Origin: Diphasiastrum complanatum
Lineage: Eukaryota > Streptophyta > Lycopodiopsida > Lycopodiales > Lycopodiaceae
Length of the DNA stretch: 64,000 nucleotides
NCBI GenBank assembly: GCA_029204225.1
Contig: CM055111.1
Coordinates: forward strand, 8,940,864-9,004,863
Reading direction: 5' to 3'
Shown here piece after piece: positions 34,557-45,712 of this stretch (positions are counted from its first letter, which is position 1; each line of letters begins with the position of its first letter). A model generated the notes under the pieces. That model was not told the origin of the DNA, searched no databases, and worked only from the letters and a program-made list of their open reading frames with translations. A program made the translations under genes and the position numbers.

Positions 34557-35679
34557 GAATCATGCAACAATTTTCTTCTTTCATATGGATCCAATAGCTC
34601 ATAGTTTTCATGCTTACTCACATCAACGTAAGCAGCATACACTGCAAAATGAGATGATCTGAGCATGGAATTCACTGGTCCATATCCTAAAATTTTAACC
34701 GCAATAGTTTTCTTTACAAAAATTATTTTATGCACCTTATTAAAATTATGTCCTCCAAAAAAATGAGACAGTGCCTTGATTGCCATAATCATAGTTTCAC
34801 CATGTTGATGAAATTTTGAATGGCCAACACTTATCTCATTATTCTTGAAGGACTTTAGATAGTGCCCGAGTGCATGGTCTCTTGAAAATTCTCCCGCAGA
34901 AGAGACCCTCCTCGATGAATTGTGAAATCATCAAGGAAAATTGTTTCCTGAAATGATAAAAAACAAGGTAAACTCCAGTATATAATCTGACATAACAAAT
35001 CTACTAGTACTTGATAAGAGACAAAAACTTACGCATTCGTCTTTGTCTTCTCTGATTACTGTCTCTGGAAACCAAGTTGACTTTGGATTCTAAGAAACTC
35101 CTCCTCAGAGGGTAGATCATCTTCTTTGTTGCGCATTTCCTCCACAGCCATTTTCAAGCAATCTTTCCCTGAATAAAACTTATCATTATGTACATCGTCA
35201 ACACCAGGGAGAAGATCATCAGCATCAAATTCAATTATATTTGAAAATTCATTAAGCTCTTTGCTCAAAATGCAAAGAGTCTCAGCTTCACTGAAGTCAA
35301 AAAGATCCGATATTATCAAAAAGGACTTATTGTCTATAATATAAGTAGGCAAAGTGATCAAAGATTTATCAAAAGAAGAAAGGGTAGTGGGTGTTCTAGG
35401 GCCTATAAAAGTAGCCCTATTTCGAACAGGATCAAAATCAGAACAATCATCTAAATGGACACCCGTGTCAATAAAAAAAGTATCTATATCTACAATCTTT
35501 GACTTTTCAGACTTTGTACCACTAGAAGAAGCTGTTTCAGAAGTGGAGGGCACAGAGTCTGAATTGTCAGAAATATTTAACAAAAGAAAAAAAACAAAAA
35601 CAGACTGAAAATCAACAAATCTACATTTTTTATTATGAATTGGGCACTCATCTACAAACTTAAAATCATTATGTAACAT
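34557..35679 (-). pseudogene. Unknown acidic gene B, at least two exons
   Basis: The first exon region (35,679 to 35,056) starts best at MLHNDFKFVDECPIHNKKCR (35,679), just downstream of the promoter-like block. It is Ser/Asp/Glu-rich (SDSVPSTSETASSSGTKSEK) and reads on through LLPGVDDVHNDKFYSGKDCL and NKEDDLPSEEEFLRIQSQLG. A second part (about 34,890-34,557) reads HALGHYLKSFKNNEISVGHS, FFGGHNFNKV, ILGYGPVNSMLRSSHFAVYA and ends LQLSLEKISEAD with a stop. One frameshift separates it from a short preceding frame (ETIFLDDFTIHRGGSLL). No domain is recognised. It is convergent with the DDE gene and divergent from the H3/Ulp1-like gene. Confidence 0.5.
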
Positions 35680-35680
35680 T

Positions 35681-35940
35681 GCACGTGTGGAGGACTGGCG
35701 AAGGAACACGTGTCGACTTATGATTAGCCAAATTAAATGTGTCGTACCTAGTATAATTGATCTGACATCTGTCACGTGCGAGAATGACATGCGTCGATTA
35801 GGGATTCGCACACGTGTCTCAGCCCACGTGGCCTCATAATTGGCTCACCATTGTCCGTACGGACATTCCACGTAATCTAATCATTTGACGATACATGTCT
35901 CGGTCATCTTTTCACACGTGCAAAAATTTCGTATATATAA
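35681..35940. promoter_or_regulatory. Divergent promoter with ACGT-core cluster and TATA box
   Basis: Six sites with the ACGT core lie in about 240 bp: GCACGTGTGG (35,681), ACACGTGTCG (35,706), TCACGTGCGA (35,772), CACACGTGTC (35,809), CCCACGTGGC (35,823), CCACGTAA (35,868) and CACACGTGCA (35,913), seven counting the weaker CCACGTAA. ACGTGTC and ACGTGGC match plant ABRE/G-box elements bound by bZIP and bHLH factors. A perfect 12-bp palindrome GTCCGTACGGAC is at 35,853-35,864. GTATATATAAG at 35,931 is a good TATA box for the plus-strand gene starting at 36,247. Activity is inferred, not shown. Confidence 0.6.
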
Positions 35941-36246
35941 GTCCTCGGAATTTTCATTTTTTCTATAAAATTTTTGTTTTTAGCTCTCGATATCGCTCTA
36001 AAGCGCGCTCTTTCATCTTTCAAGCTTTTGTCCTCTCACAGTGCGCTCGAGTCCGATACCGCCTGCTGTGCAATATCGCTTTTGAGCACGCATCTCTTTT
36101 CTACAAATAATCTCTGTAGATCTTGCGTTTGAAACCGATATTTAGTACTGGTATCGATCTCAAGCGCCCTTTCATCGCAAATTTTTTTGTTTTGATCCAG
36201 TTTTGTTTTGTTCAAACTTTTTTTTGTTAATTTTTTTCTTCCGAGA

Positions 36247-37606
36247 ATGATGGCCAGGACCAAATCCACCGCCCGTGCCATCACCACTGTACAGCCATCC
36301 CATTCTCGTGGTCCCCCTGGTACTAGCCATAGGCGTGGCAAGAAGCAGGTCTGGCTGAGGGAGATCAGAAAACTCCAGAGATCAACTGAATTATTATTTT
36401 GTGCCGAGCTAAAAGATAAGACCTCAAAAATTTCAGATGCAATAGTAGAGACTGGAGTTTCTTTTTTGTTGAATAGTATTAGTTTTGATTCCCATGGTAT
36501 AGTTTTTGTAGTTAGTCCATTTTTCATGGGAGCGGTAAAGACAAAAGAAGCCAATTTTGAGAAGGCTGTCTATTTTATCGAGTGCAGTCCTATGGCAAAA
36601 TTTTATTTGATTCCATATGAAAATAAGTAAGAATTGCTCTTTTGTTTTTGTTGCTTTAATCTGAACTGTTGCATGCCTCATTGCTTTAATAAGAACGGAA
36701 GTTTTTCATAAATATGAATTTAACAATATTTGTATCTTGGTTGTTGCAGTCGGCATTGGAGCCTAAACATTCTTTTTGTAAAGATAAATAAGGAGGGAGT
36801 ATCAAATTTTCTATGTGTAAAATTAAACTCAGCTGCAATACACATAGAGAATTTGATTTCTACTTCATGATGTCGTTCGAGAAATATCGACAACGGCAAC
36901 TTCAATTGGAGATATAATTATTAAATCTCTCAAGGTATATTCAATTTATCTCTGATAGGCATGTATTTCTTTTTTAATTCAAATGTATCGTCATAGCATA
37001 AATAAAATTTCTATCATAATATTACTAATTTTCGTTCTATATATGGAGTGTGTACAACAAAATGGCGCTTTTAGTTGTGCATGGTTTGTCTTGTACAATA
37101 CGAAGCTATTTTTTGAATGGTATAATTTACAAACGGATGTAGATAATGAAAAGGTAATATTCTATTCATTTGTAGTTCGTTTCATTCTGATTCATATTTT
37201 ATTACTATCATTGTTTGTACATTGCTGATTCTCGTGTTTTGTGATTACAGTTTACTCTTGAGCCGTATACTCCTGATGATGTATATAAATTTTGGCAAGA
37301 GTTGATCAGAACCTTTGTCCAATATAGTGTAAGCATTGCACCTGCAATCGAGGGCCCTCAAAAGGAAGATACTCTTGCCTTAACAGCCTTTCAGGTTGTT
37401 CAGGATGCAGATCTTATTTTATATGATGAAAAAGGAATAAAAGTCCTTCCTAATACAGAGGAAGGCAATTTTGTAGTAGATATTCCTCTTGCCTTATAAG
37501 ACATTGAGGCCCTTCCCGAAACAGAGGAGGCAAAGGTTATAGAAGGAGTTGTTGCTTTATCAGTTCCTAATACTGATATAGAAAATATAGAAAAATTGAT
37601 TGAATA
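36247..37606 (+). pseudogene. Histone H3-like N-terminus joined to C48/Ulp1-like protease
   Basis: Exon 1 (36,247-36,626) starts MMARTKSTARAITTVQ and continues to KKQVWLREIRKLQRSTELLF. ARTKxTAR equals the histone H3 N-terminus (ARTKQTAR), and LREIRKxQxSTELL equals the H3 alpha-N helix (LREIRKYQKSTELL); K9/S10 are replaced by A/I. This part is GC-richer than what follows. After it comes FVVSPFFMGAVKTKEANFEK and FYLIPYEN, and over a GTAAGA/TGCAG intron to exon 2 (36,750) RHWSLNILFV, the 'P....HW.L' His motif of C48 proteases. Exon 3 (37,049-37,153) has VQQNGAFSCAWFVLYNTKLF, the Gln and Cys motifs. Exon 4 (37,251 on) is FTLEPYTPDDVYKFWQELIR, with a TAA at 37,498 and homologous tail to a TAG at 37,604. 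Exon 2 is frameshifted, and the expected catalytic Asp cannot be placed. Confidence 0.65.
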
Positions 37607-38090
37607 GAGATCTATTTGTAAATAGTGAGACATAAAAAAAAAGATACAATCATTTTACTTGTAAACAACCCGTTTATGGGTTTTTTTTATTGATATCACA
37701 ATAGATTCTTACAATCAACTTGTGTCCATAGTCTAATAATGGAATGCAATTTTTCTATAATGATAAAAAGACATTGGCATGTATTTGCTGATAGTGAATC
37801 TCAATGTTCTTTCATAAGTTGGATTGTTTTGCCAATATCTCTACATATGATCTCGAGCTCATGTCTTTTACGTACCTGCATAAAACTAATACAAAGCTAG
37901 TTAGAATTAGTACAGAGTTTGTATTAGAAAGTTTTGATTGAAACTATTCATAAAAGATCGAGTGTTTATAGTTACTTACGATTTACCATTGAAAATGAAT
38001 CTGAAGTCTGAAAGTGCATCATTTTGTAGGAGCATTAGTTTCCACCGGATGTAGTTTAGACTTCAATCTTCTTCCACCTCAACACATGTC
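36985..38090. repeat. Inverted-repeat arm B (partner 30,381-31,440)
   Basis: Reverse-complement partner of arm A. It covers the last two exons of the Ulp1-like gene, the convergent gap and the last two exons of gene A. Divergence of roughly 20-25 percent indicates two old copies, not a recent duplication or assembly artefact. Confidence 0.85.
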
Positions 38091-39283
38091 AAAACGACAT
38101 CATTGTATATAATTTCAATATTTTATCGTTTTGAATGTCCACTGGCTTCCAAGTCTTGATCGAGTGCACCCATTTACCTTTATTTTTTTTCCATCTTTGA
38201 TAGTGGAAGCATAAGCTCAACATGTGTTTTTCAATTTAATAATGGAAGCACATGGAAGACATTTTAATTATGCATTCTATTTCTCCATATGATCTTTGGT
38301 CCCAGCCTTCATCCATAAGTTCAGATAATAAACTATCTGATAAATTTTTGCATACAAACATCGTTGGGGTTTTGTGTATATTGGCACTTGAAAAGAAATC
38401 CACAAATATATTCAAGGAAATAAACCAACTCAATCTGACTGTTTTTTATCCCGTGCTCATTTTTAATGAGTTTTTTATATCATTATATATCTTGCAATGA
38501 AATGATTATGAAACTGTAGCATTTGGTGCAATCCATTCATCACTTTCAAAGCTAGGTAATGGAATTGGTACTATTTGTCCAAAATTTCCTTTTGTATGGA
38601 ATGTACATTGATTCATAAAAAAAATTCCACCATCAGCTAGATCTTTTGCAGTTCTACCTCGATATTGCAGCTGTCCAATATCAGTATGAATAACATCTAA
38701 CACACCTGCTAAAGATCCACTCAGCTCTCATTCATTTATGTTGGATGGATATAAATCTACAAGAGAAAAATGATCAGATTGGCAAGTTTATTATTAGACA
38801 TTTATGAATGACAAAAATCAAAGTATCAAAAATATCAATACTCACAGTTGTTCTTTTTGTGATCTTGACGATTGAATCCTTGTACATTTATCTCTGAATG
38901 CATATATACATGTTGAACTAGAATTTCAGAAAGATTTTCCTCCTGATGGTGTTCTGAAATCCAGAATTCTGGCCTTCCAATAAGATCGAAATGATAGTTT
39001 TGGCCTTTTCCTTTTTTGAAATGCTCCTCTTGATGATGGATGCATCAAACCCAAGAGTTTTTTGAATATTTTCTTGGCACCCATAATCCATTATCATCTG
39101 TCTCGTTGAATAGAAGCACAGAGTCGATTGAGGAGCATGGCTTCTTTGATGGCGCCATTCGTAATTTGCATGCAAAAATCTGACACAATGAACTATGAAT
39201 CTGAAAATTTGCGTAGACAAAAAGCCATGAATTTGAGAAAAAGTGTTGGCAAAAATTTGAAACACTGATCTATTTGACGCCAC
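37801..39283 (-). pseudogene. Unknown gene A, copy 2, several exons
   Basis: Minus-strand frames in order: 39,283-38,918 (IMDYGCQENIQKTLGFDASI, KEKAKTIISILLEGQ), 38,703-38,506 (DIGQLQYRGRTAKDLADGGI, FGQIVPIPLPSFESDEWIAP), 38,370-38,236 (VCKNLSDSLLSELMDEGWDQ), about 38,070-37,983 (LNYIRWKLMLLQNDALSDFR, ending before GTAAGT) and 37,875-37,801 (KRHELEIICRDIGKTIQLMK then EH and stop). The last two exons match copy 1. The protein is about 250 or more residues and has no domain I recognise. Convergent with the H3/Ulp1-like gene. Parts of the first frame may be non-coding. Confidence 0.5.
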
Positions 39284-39299
39284 AAATTAACTCTGGTTA

Positions 39300-40657
39300 T
39301 CCCTGTTAACCATGGTTTGACAATGCATACACATTAATGGTACATCGATTTTCCCATCTCAACCATCTGTCATATTCATTTTCAATATTTTTGGGTGATG
39401 AGCTGGAAGGGTAGGCCTCATCAACCAATAGCATTTCCACATGCTGCCCGATGAAACAACAATATATTTAAAAAGTTTTTATTTATTTATATTTGAAAAA
39501 TTCTACATTACGTAGAACCCCGAAGCTAAGGTTTCACTTGGTCCACATGGCAATATTTATGGTAACATCAATTACATATGGTCTTTCATCTCGTGTTAGA
39601 ATCTCCATCATCGATCCGATCATTGCTAAGACACAACTAGGTGATGAACGCTACGTTACCGCCCAACCATAGAGGTACTGCCACCTCTCCCCCGTGCACT
39701 GAAGTTATGGACCATCATCAAGCAAGCTTGGATCTTCGATAAGCCATGGTGTCACATACCACCATACCTTACCCTCGACCCTCACCTACCTACATCCTGA
39801 AGCCTAGATATTTAACCTGATCTTACTGCTAGTGGAAGAGCTCTTCATTCTCTAGAAGAGAATGAATCACAAGCTCAAGGAGATCCACCTCTTTATTCAT
39901 AGTCCAGGTGGGTCATCTTCGACAATAGAAGTCATGCATGACCATCGATACGCGACAATTGTGCACACTAATGCGGGTCCACGACAAAGGGTTGCCTCAT
40001 GCCAATAGGACATTGACACATGGCACCCAAGGGTCCTATAACTCCATATAGCATTTTGTCGCATAAATGAGACCATCACCTCAAGTTATTTGTGGCGTGC
40101 CCTTATGGGTACGTAACATTTCCTCCCCCTTTAAGAGTATCCTCCTAATGGGACCAAACCAAGGAAGTTTGGTCTTAAATAGTATTCTCTCTCCCAAGTG
40201 TCATCATCATCTAACTTGCCTTTCTAGCATAACCAAAACACAATAACATATCGCACAGATTTCGACGTGGGCTTTCGACGTACGTTCAAAAATTTCATAA
40301 TCCATCGCAATCTGACATGTTAAAATACGACGTCCAGGTAAAAAATCCAAAAATCAGAGTTCGGCGATCGGGAAATATGGGCGGCAACCAATTTTTGAAA
40401 GGCACATCAGAATCCAACAACCAAAGACATCGTTGGTTATCCGACGGGACGTCTTGCGACGCCCAAAAAACCTGTCGAATTCCGACGTCTATAGATCTAG
40501 AATGATCCATAAAATTGTTCGACGACGGATGTCCCACACCCATTCGACATCCATCCGACATCTACTTGAATGTTGGATTTTGACGTCCCAAAAACACGTC
40601 GGAATTTAACGCCTGTTAGCAGAATGATCAAAAAAAAGGTCCGACGTGTGTCTGACG
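39300..40657. other. No gene recognised; CGACGT-rich stretch
   Basis: 39,300-40,200 has no readable coding content. A pyrimidine tract (TTTCCTCCCCCTTTAAGAG, 40,121) looks like a minus-strand polypurine tract of another retroelement. From 40,262 to 40,660 words such as TCGACGT, CCGACGT and CGACGTC recur about ten times. This stretch is interrupted by the copia element and resumes at 51,395 (TATTCCGACGTCCC). Confidence 0.5.
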
Positions 40658-40663
40658 TATTCC

Positions 40664-40920
40664 AGTTAGAATAATAGTAGAATCATTGTGCTACTGTACT
40701 GTGGGTCCTATTAGTTGATAAGGATCAGTTGGCCTCACCACGAGGCAAGTGGACGGGACACGCATCCCGCCCACGGCAACATGGGTCATGCATGGTTCGC
40801 CTGAGTGAACAACTATATGTATAGTGTAATTTCATCTATGTGAGCTTGTTGTGGAGAGTATTTTTTGTCTGTGTTACTGTGTAGCATGATCTGTGTTCCT
40901 ATGCAAAACAAATTCTAAGT
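40664..40920 (+). repeat. Copia 5' LTR
   Basis: About 256 bp, close to 51,122-51,394. It lacks about 17 bp (near CGTTTTGAGAAATACAGTTGC) that the 3' LTR has. It ends ATTCTAAGT directly before the primer site. The ends do not show the usual TG...CA. Confidence 0.9.
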
Positions 40921-40933
40921 TGGTATCAGAGCC
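40921..40933 (+). other. Primer binding site, tRNA-iMet
   Basis: TGGTATCAGAGCC, an exact match to the plant copia primer site, immediately after the 5' LTR. Confidence 0.93.
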
Positions 40934-42029
40934 ATACAGGGAGTGTACACAGTACAACATTGCCATTGAAGAGAGCTTCGGGAGAAGTGTCTTCTGAGAG
41001 TTCAGAGTTTACGGCGGGTTGAAGACGGACGGAGAAACACTGGTGCAAAGAGTTTAGCACACAAAAGCTTGGTGAGCTTGAGACTGTGTGAGGATTCAGA
41101 GACAAGGGTTGTCGGCTAAATCAGGACCCCAGCAAACGGAATTTTGAGATTCCGAAACAGGCTATTTGGTATTTGCAGTCAGTGTGCATTCAATCGGACA
41201 CAGTTTGACAAACGGATTGAAGCATCAGAGTTCTAGAAGTAGGGCGACCTCAAAGCAAGAGGATAGGCCTGTCAGAACACTGTGAATTGGAAGACAAGAA
41301 CATATTTGTGCGAAAACCCTGGTCTGGGGTCTGGGAGAGAGGAAGAAAGATGGCTGAGGGATGCCATAGCTAAAACATTGGGAAGAGAGAGGGAAGCTGG
41401 CCACGAGCAGGGAGGTTGCGACTCAGTTCGCTCGTGGAACCAAGCAAATGGCATAGTGTTTCGAAGTGGGTAGCGCTTACAAGACTCTCCATTAGTGCAC
41501 AAGAGTGTTTAGATCCGTTGGATAGAGAAATTACAAGATCAACGACTCAGCTCGTGCTATCTAGGAGGGATATCCATAGTTGGATGAGAATCAACCATTA
41601 GATGGAGTCTGAAGGGTTGTTGAAGACGGCCCTGAAGAAGTGAAGTGCATTTTGGCCTTCAACTTCATTAACAATTTTCATACTGAAACTGGAGTTGGGT
41701 CCCTTCACAAGTGAAGAGTGAAGTTTCCTCAAGGTAAAGTAACAGTTCAAAAACAAAGAAAATCCCTATTTTTGGGTCCTTTGCCCGTTTTGACCCAAAC
41801 GAAAGGTTGTAACCTCCAAAAGAAGGGCACTCGGACTGTACTTGCAAGTACGGTACAACAAAACAGAGTGATTGCAGTGGAGAAAGTGTTCGGAGTGTGC
41901 CAAAAGTGATTTCACCATTCCACTGGGCACGTAGTTGGGAGTTGACGACTTAGTGCATTTCGGAAGGCGACGCCGATTTGGCTTTCAAATTGGTGTTAGC
42001 CTACAACAGAACTTTCAAGCAGTTTTGCG

Positions 42030-42730
42030 ATGGCAAACATGGGAGAGTCCATTTTGAGTGAAAGTAGTAAATTGGACGGGATTTCCAACTATGCAGTGTG
42101 GAAATTCAAAATGAAAAACATACTGATGGAGAAAGATGTGTGGGAAGTCGTCACAGGTGATGAGAGAAGGCCGCCAAATGAAGCGGATATCAAAGTGTTC
42201 GACAAAAAGATGAGGAATGCTTTGACCTTCATCAACTTGTCAGTGAAGGATCACATCATTATCCACATTTGTGATGCTGTTACACCCAGACAGGCATGGG
42301 ATGTGCTAAAGGAGCAATTTGAGACGTCAAATCCGTCTAGAATCGTGTTTCTAAAGTCAAAGCTGAATAGTGTCCGCATGGAACAAGGAGAGCACATTCA
42401 AACATACATGACCAGAATCAAGACAATGAGGGATGAACTGCATTCTATTGGTGAGCGCATACGTGATGTGGAGCTAGTACACAATGCATTGTGTGACATT
42501 GTACAACCCTATCAGATGTTTGTGAGTGGAATAGCATCAAGAGAAAGATTACCAACCTTTAACGAGCTCATAGGAATCTTGATGCAGGAAGAGCAACGAC
42601 GAGAAATGGTGAAAGCTAGATGTCAAAATACTGAAGATCAAACACTTGCAACACACCAAAAACGAGGCAAGGGCAAGAGCAAGAAGAAGTCTAAGCAGCA
42701 ATTTGCCAAGTCTCAGGAGGATGAGGGATC
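42030..42730 (+). pseudogene. Copia gag (interrupted at codon 234)
   Basis: It starts MANMGESILSESSKLDGISN at 42,030 in a good context. The following YAVWKFKMKNIL, DVWEVV, AWDVLKEQFETS, KLNSVRMEQGEHIQTYMTRI and the Lys-rich tail (KRGKGKSKKKSKQQF) are typical of copia gag (UBN2). The frame is cut at 42,730 by the nested element; codons read past this point belong to the inserted LTR. The zinc knuckle is found in the same frame after the insertion, at 47,674. Gag would form the virus-like particle that packages element RNA. Confidence 0.92.
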
Positions 42731-43643
<913 letters not shown>

Positions 43644-43644
43644 A

Positions 43645-43664
43645 TTGGCGCCATTGCCTGGGAG
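43645..43664 (+). other. Primer binding site, tRNA-Asp-like
   Basis: TTGGCGCCATTGCCTGGGAG follows the 5' LTR after one or two bases. It resembles TGGCGCCGTTGCCGGGGA, complementary to plant Asp tRNA and used by many Ty3/gypsy elements, with about two changes. Confidence 0.7.
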
Positions 43665-43904
43665 CGCCAATGTTGCTCACCACATAGCTGCTTTTTTTTC
43701 TCCACTCTTCTCTACTTCCTCCCCTCACCTCCTCTTTTTTCCCATTCTTTAAAATCTTCCAAGTCCATTACAAAAAATCCAAGCCCTCAAGGGATTGATT
43801 TTGTTTTTTTAAGCTATATATTGTGTCAGATTTTTTCAAATTGCTCAGTGTTTTTTATTGCCGTAGTCTCAGTTTTGATATGGATCAAGCCTCCTTTTAC
43901 AAAA

Positions 43905-44700
43905 AAAAAAAAAAATCTCTCTCTTTGCTACCGCTCTCTCTTTGCTTCCCCTCCTTTCACCACCCCCTCTCGCTCGCTCGCTCTCTCCCTCCCTCATTTG
44001 CTGCTCGCAGCACCACTCCCCCTCTTGCTCGCACCCCCTGCTCTCTCCTCATCCGCCCTCTTCACCTCCCTTCCCATCCCCTGTCTCGCTCCTCACCCGC
44101 TCCCTTCCTCGCTACCACCGTGCTGCTCCCTCCCCACCCTCCTTCATCGCTCCACCTCCTTCCCCTCTCGTCTGCCTCGCTACCTCCCATTACTCTCTCC
44201 CTCCTTGTTGCGATCTCCACTCCCTCCCCCTTCTCGCTCACTCCCTCCCCCTTCTTGCACCCTCCCTCGCTTGTTGTTCCCCCTCCATGCTCCTCCACTC
44301 TTTCCCCCTTCCCCGCTGCTCATCCCTGCTCGCTCCTTCCTCCTGCTCATTGCCCCCCCCCCCCCCTTCTCGCTCACTCCCTCCCCCTTCCTCCCTCGCT
44401 TGTTGTTCCCCCTCCCTGCTCCTCCACTCCTTCCCCCTTCTCCGCTGCTCATCCATGCTCGTTCCACCTCTACTCCTGCTCGCTCCACCTCTGCCCCCTT
44501 CTCGCTTGTTGCCCTTCCCTGTCTACTTGCTACTCCACTCCCTTCCACGCTACTCCCTTCTCCGCACCTCCCTGTCCGCTCCTTCACCCCCTGCTCTGCT
44601 CGCTCTTCTCCTTAGCCTGCATGCCTGCCTGCCTGCTCTCTCTCTCCTCCGCTCCCTCCCTCGCCTGCTGCTCACCTCCCTGCTACTCTCGATCTTTTCC
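43905..44700. repeat. Pyrimidine-rich leader with internal repeats
   Basis: About 800 bp of C/T on the plus strand with almost no A, built from CTCGCTC, CTCCCTCCCC and CTTGTTGTTCCCCCTCC-type words. Two longer copies of a unit around CCTCGCTTGTTGTTCCCCCTCC lie near 44,263 and 44,393. A 13-base C run is at 44,354. Long open frames in all plus frames come from this bias and are not supported as proteins. Confidence 0.9.
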
Positions 44701-44881
44701 CACACTATCACACTCCAGGAACCCGCATCCCAAACTATGCTCTCCATTCTCCTGTGTATACCATTCCGTCTCTTCTCCTTTTTTTCGGAGTTGTACTTTT
44801 TATTTTTCATTTTTTTAAACTTTTGACGATCTAGTTACCTTCGCTGGTTATTTTTACCGTAGTCTCTTCTTTTATAAAACA

Positions 44882-45150
44882 ACAAACTTTTGTAGAGGCC
44901 TCTGAAGTTCCATCTGAGTCTCACTAAGACCAGAACACAGAGATATCTGCAAGAGTTTGTTGTCAAAAAAAAAAAAAAAAAAACCCACAAACTTTTGTAG
45001 AGGCCTCTGAATTTCCATCTTAGTCTCACTAAGACTAGAACACAGAGAAATCTGCAAGAGTTTGTTGTCAAAAAAAAAAATCAACAAACTTTTGTAGAGG
45101 CCTTTGAAGTACCATCTTAGTCTCACTAAGACCAGGACACAGGAAAATCT
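44882..45150. repeat. Tandem repeat, three units of about 96-104 bp
   Basis: ACAAACTTTTGTAGAGGCCT begins units at about 44,883, 44,987 and 45,083. Each runs through TCTCACTAAGAC.AGAACACAG and TCTGCAAGAGTTTGTTGTC to a poly-A stretch of varying length. Confidence 0.92.
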
Positions 45151-45712
45151 GAAGAGTTTATTTTTCTATAAAAATAAAGATAAAACTACGAATTGGGCCA
45201 TTAGCCTCGTTGGGAAGTGACCCTATCTCTGATAGATCCTCCCATGACTGTCGAAGGCCCTTTTCTATAAAAAATATTATAAAATCTTTTAGCCCAAGCC
45301 TCTTTGGTGAGTGACTTTATCTTTGATAGATTCCTTCCAAGACTGCCAAGGCTAAAACGAGTTATAGTTGGTATTGAAAAATCCTTCTATAAACTTGCGG
45401 AGAGGTGCAGAAAAGTAGTTTTTTGAAGCAAAACTAACCCTTTGCCAAAAAAAACCTACATAAGTACTTTTCCAATTATCATCCCTCGTCATAAGACTTT
45501 CGTTGGAAGGGCATAATTGAATTTATTTATAAAATCTACCCTTGCCCAAACCGTGACTACTCTAGACTGAGGAATATTTCTGCTTTTTTTTTCTTCTTCC
45601 ATCTCCTCATCATCAATTCCCTCGTATACATTTCAAAAACTGCATCCCCCAATCTCTCTCTCGTACATCACCACACCACTCCATATCATCTTCATCTTGC
45701 ACACAGCAGGCC

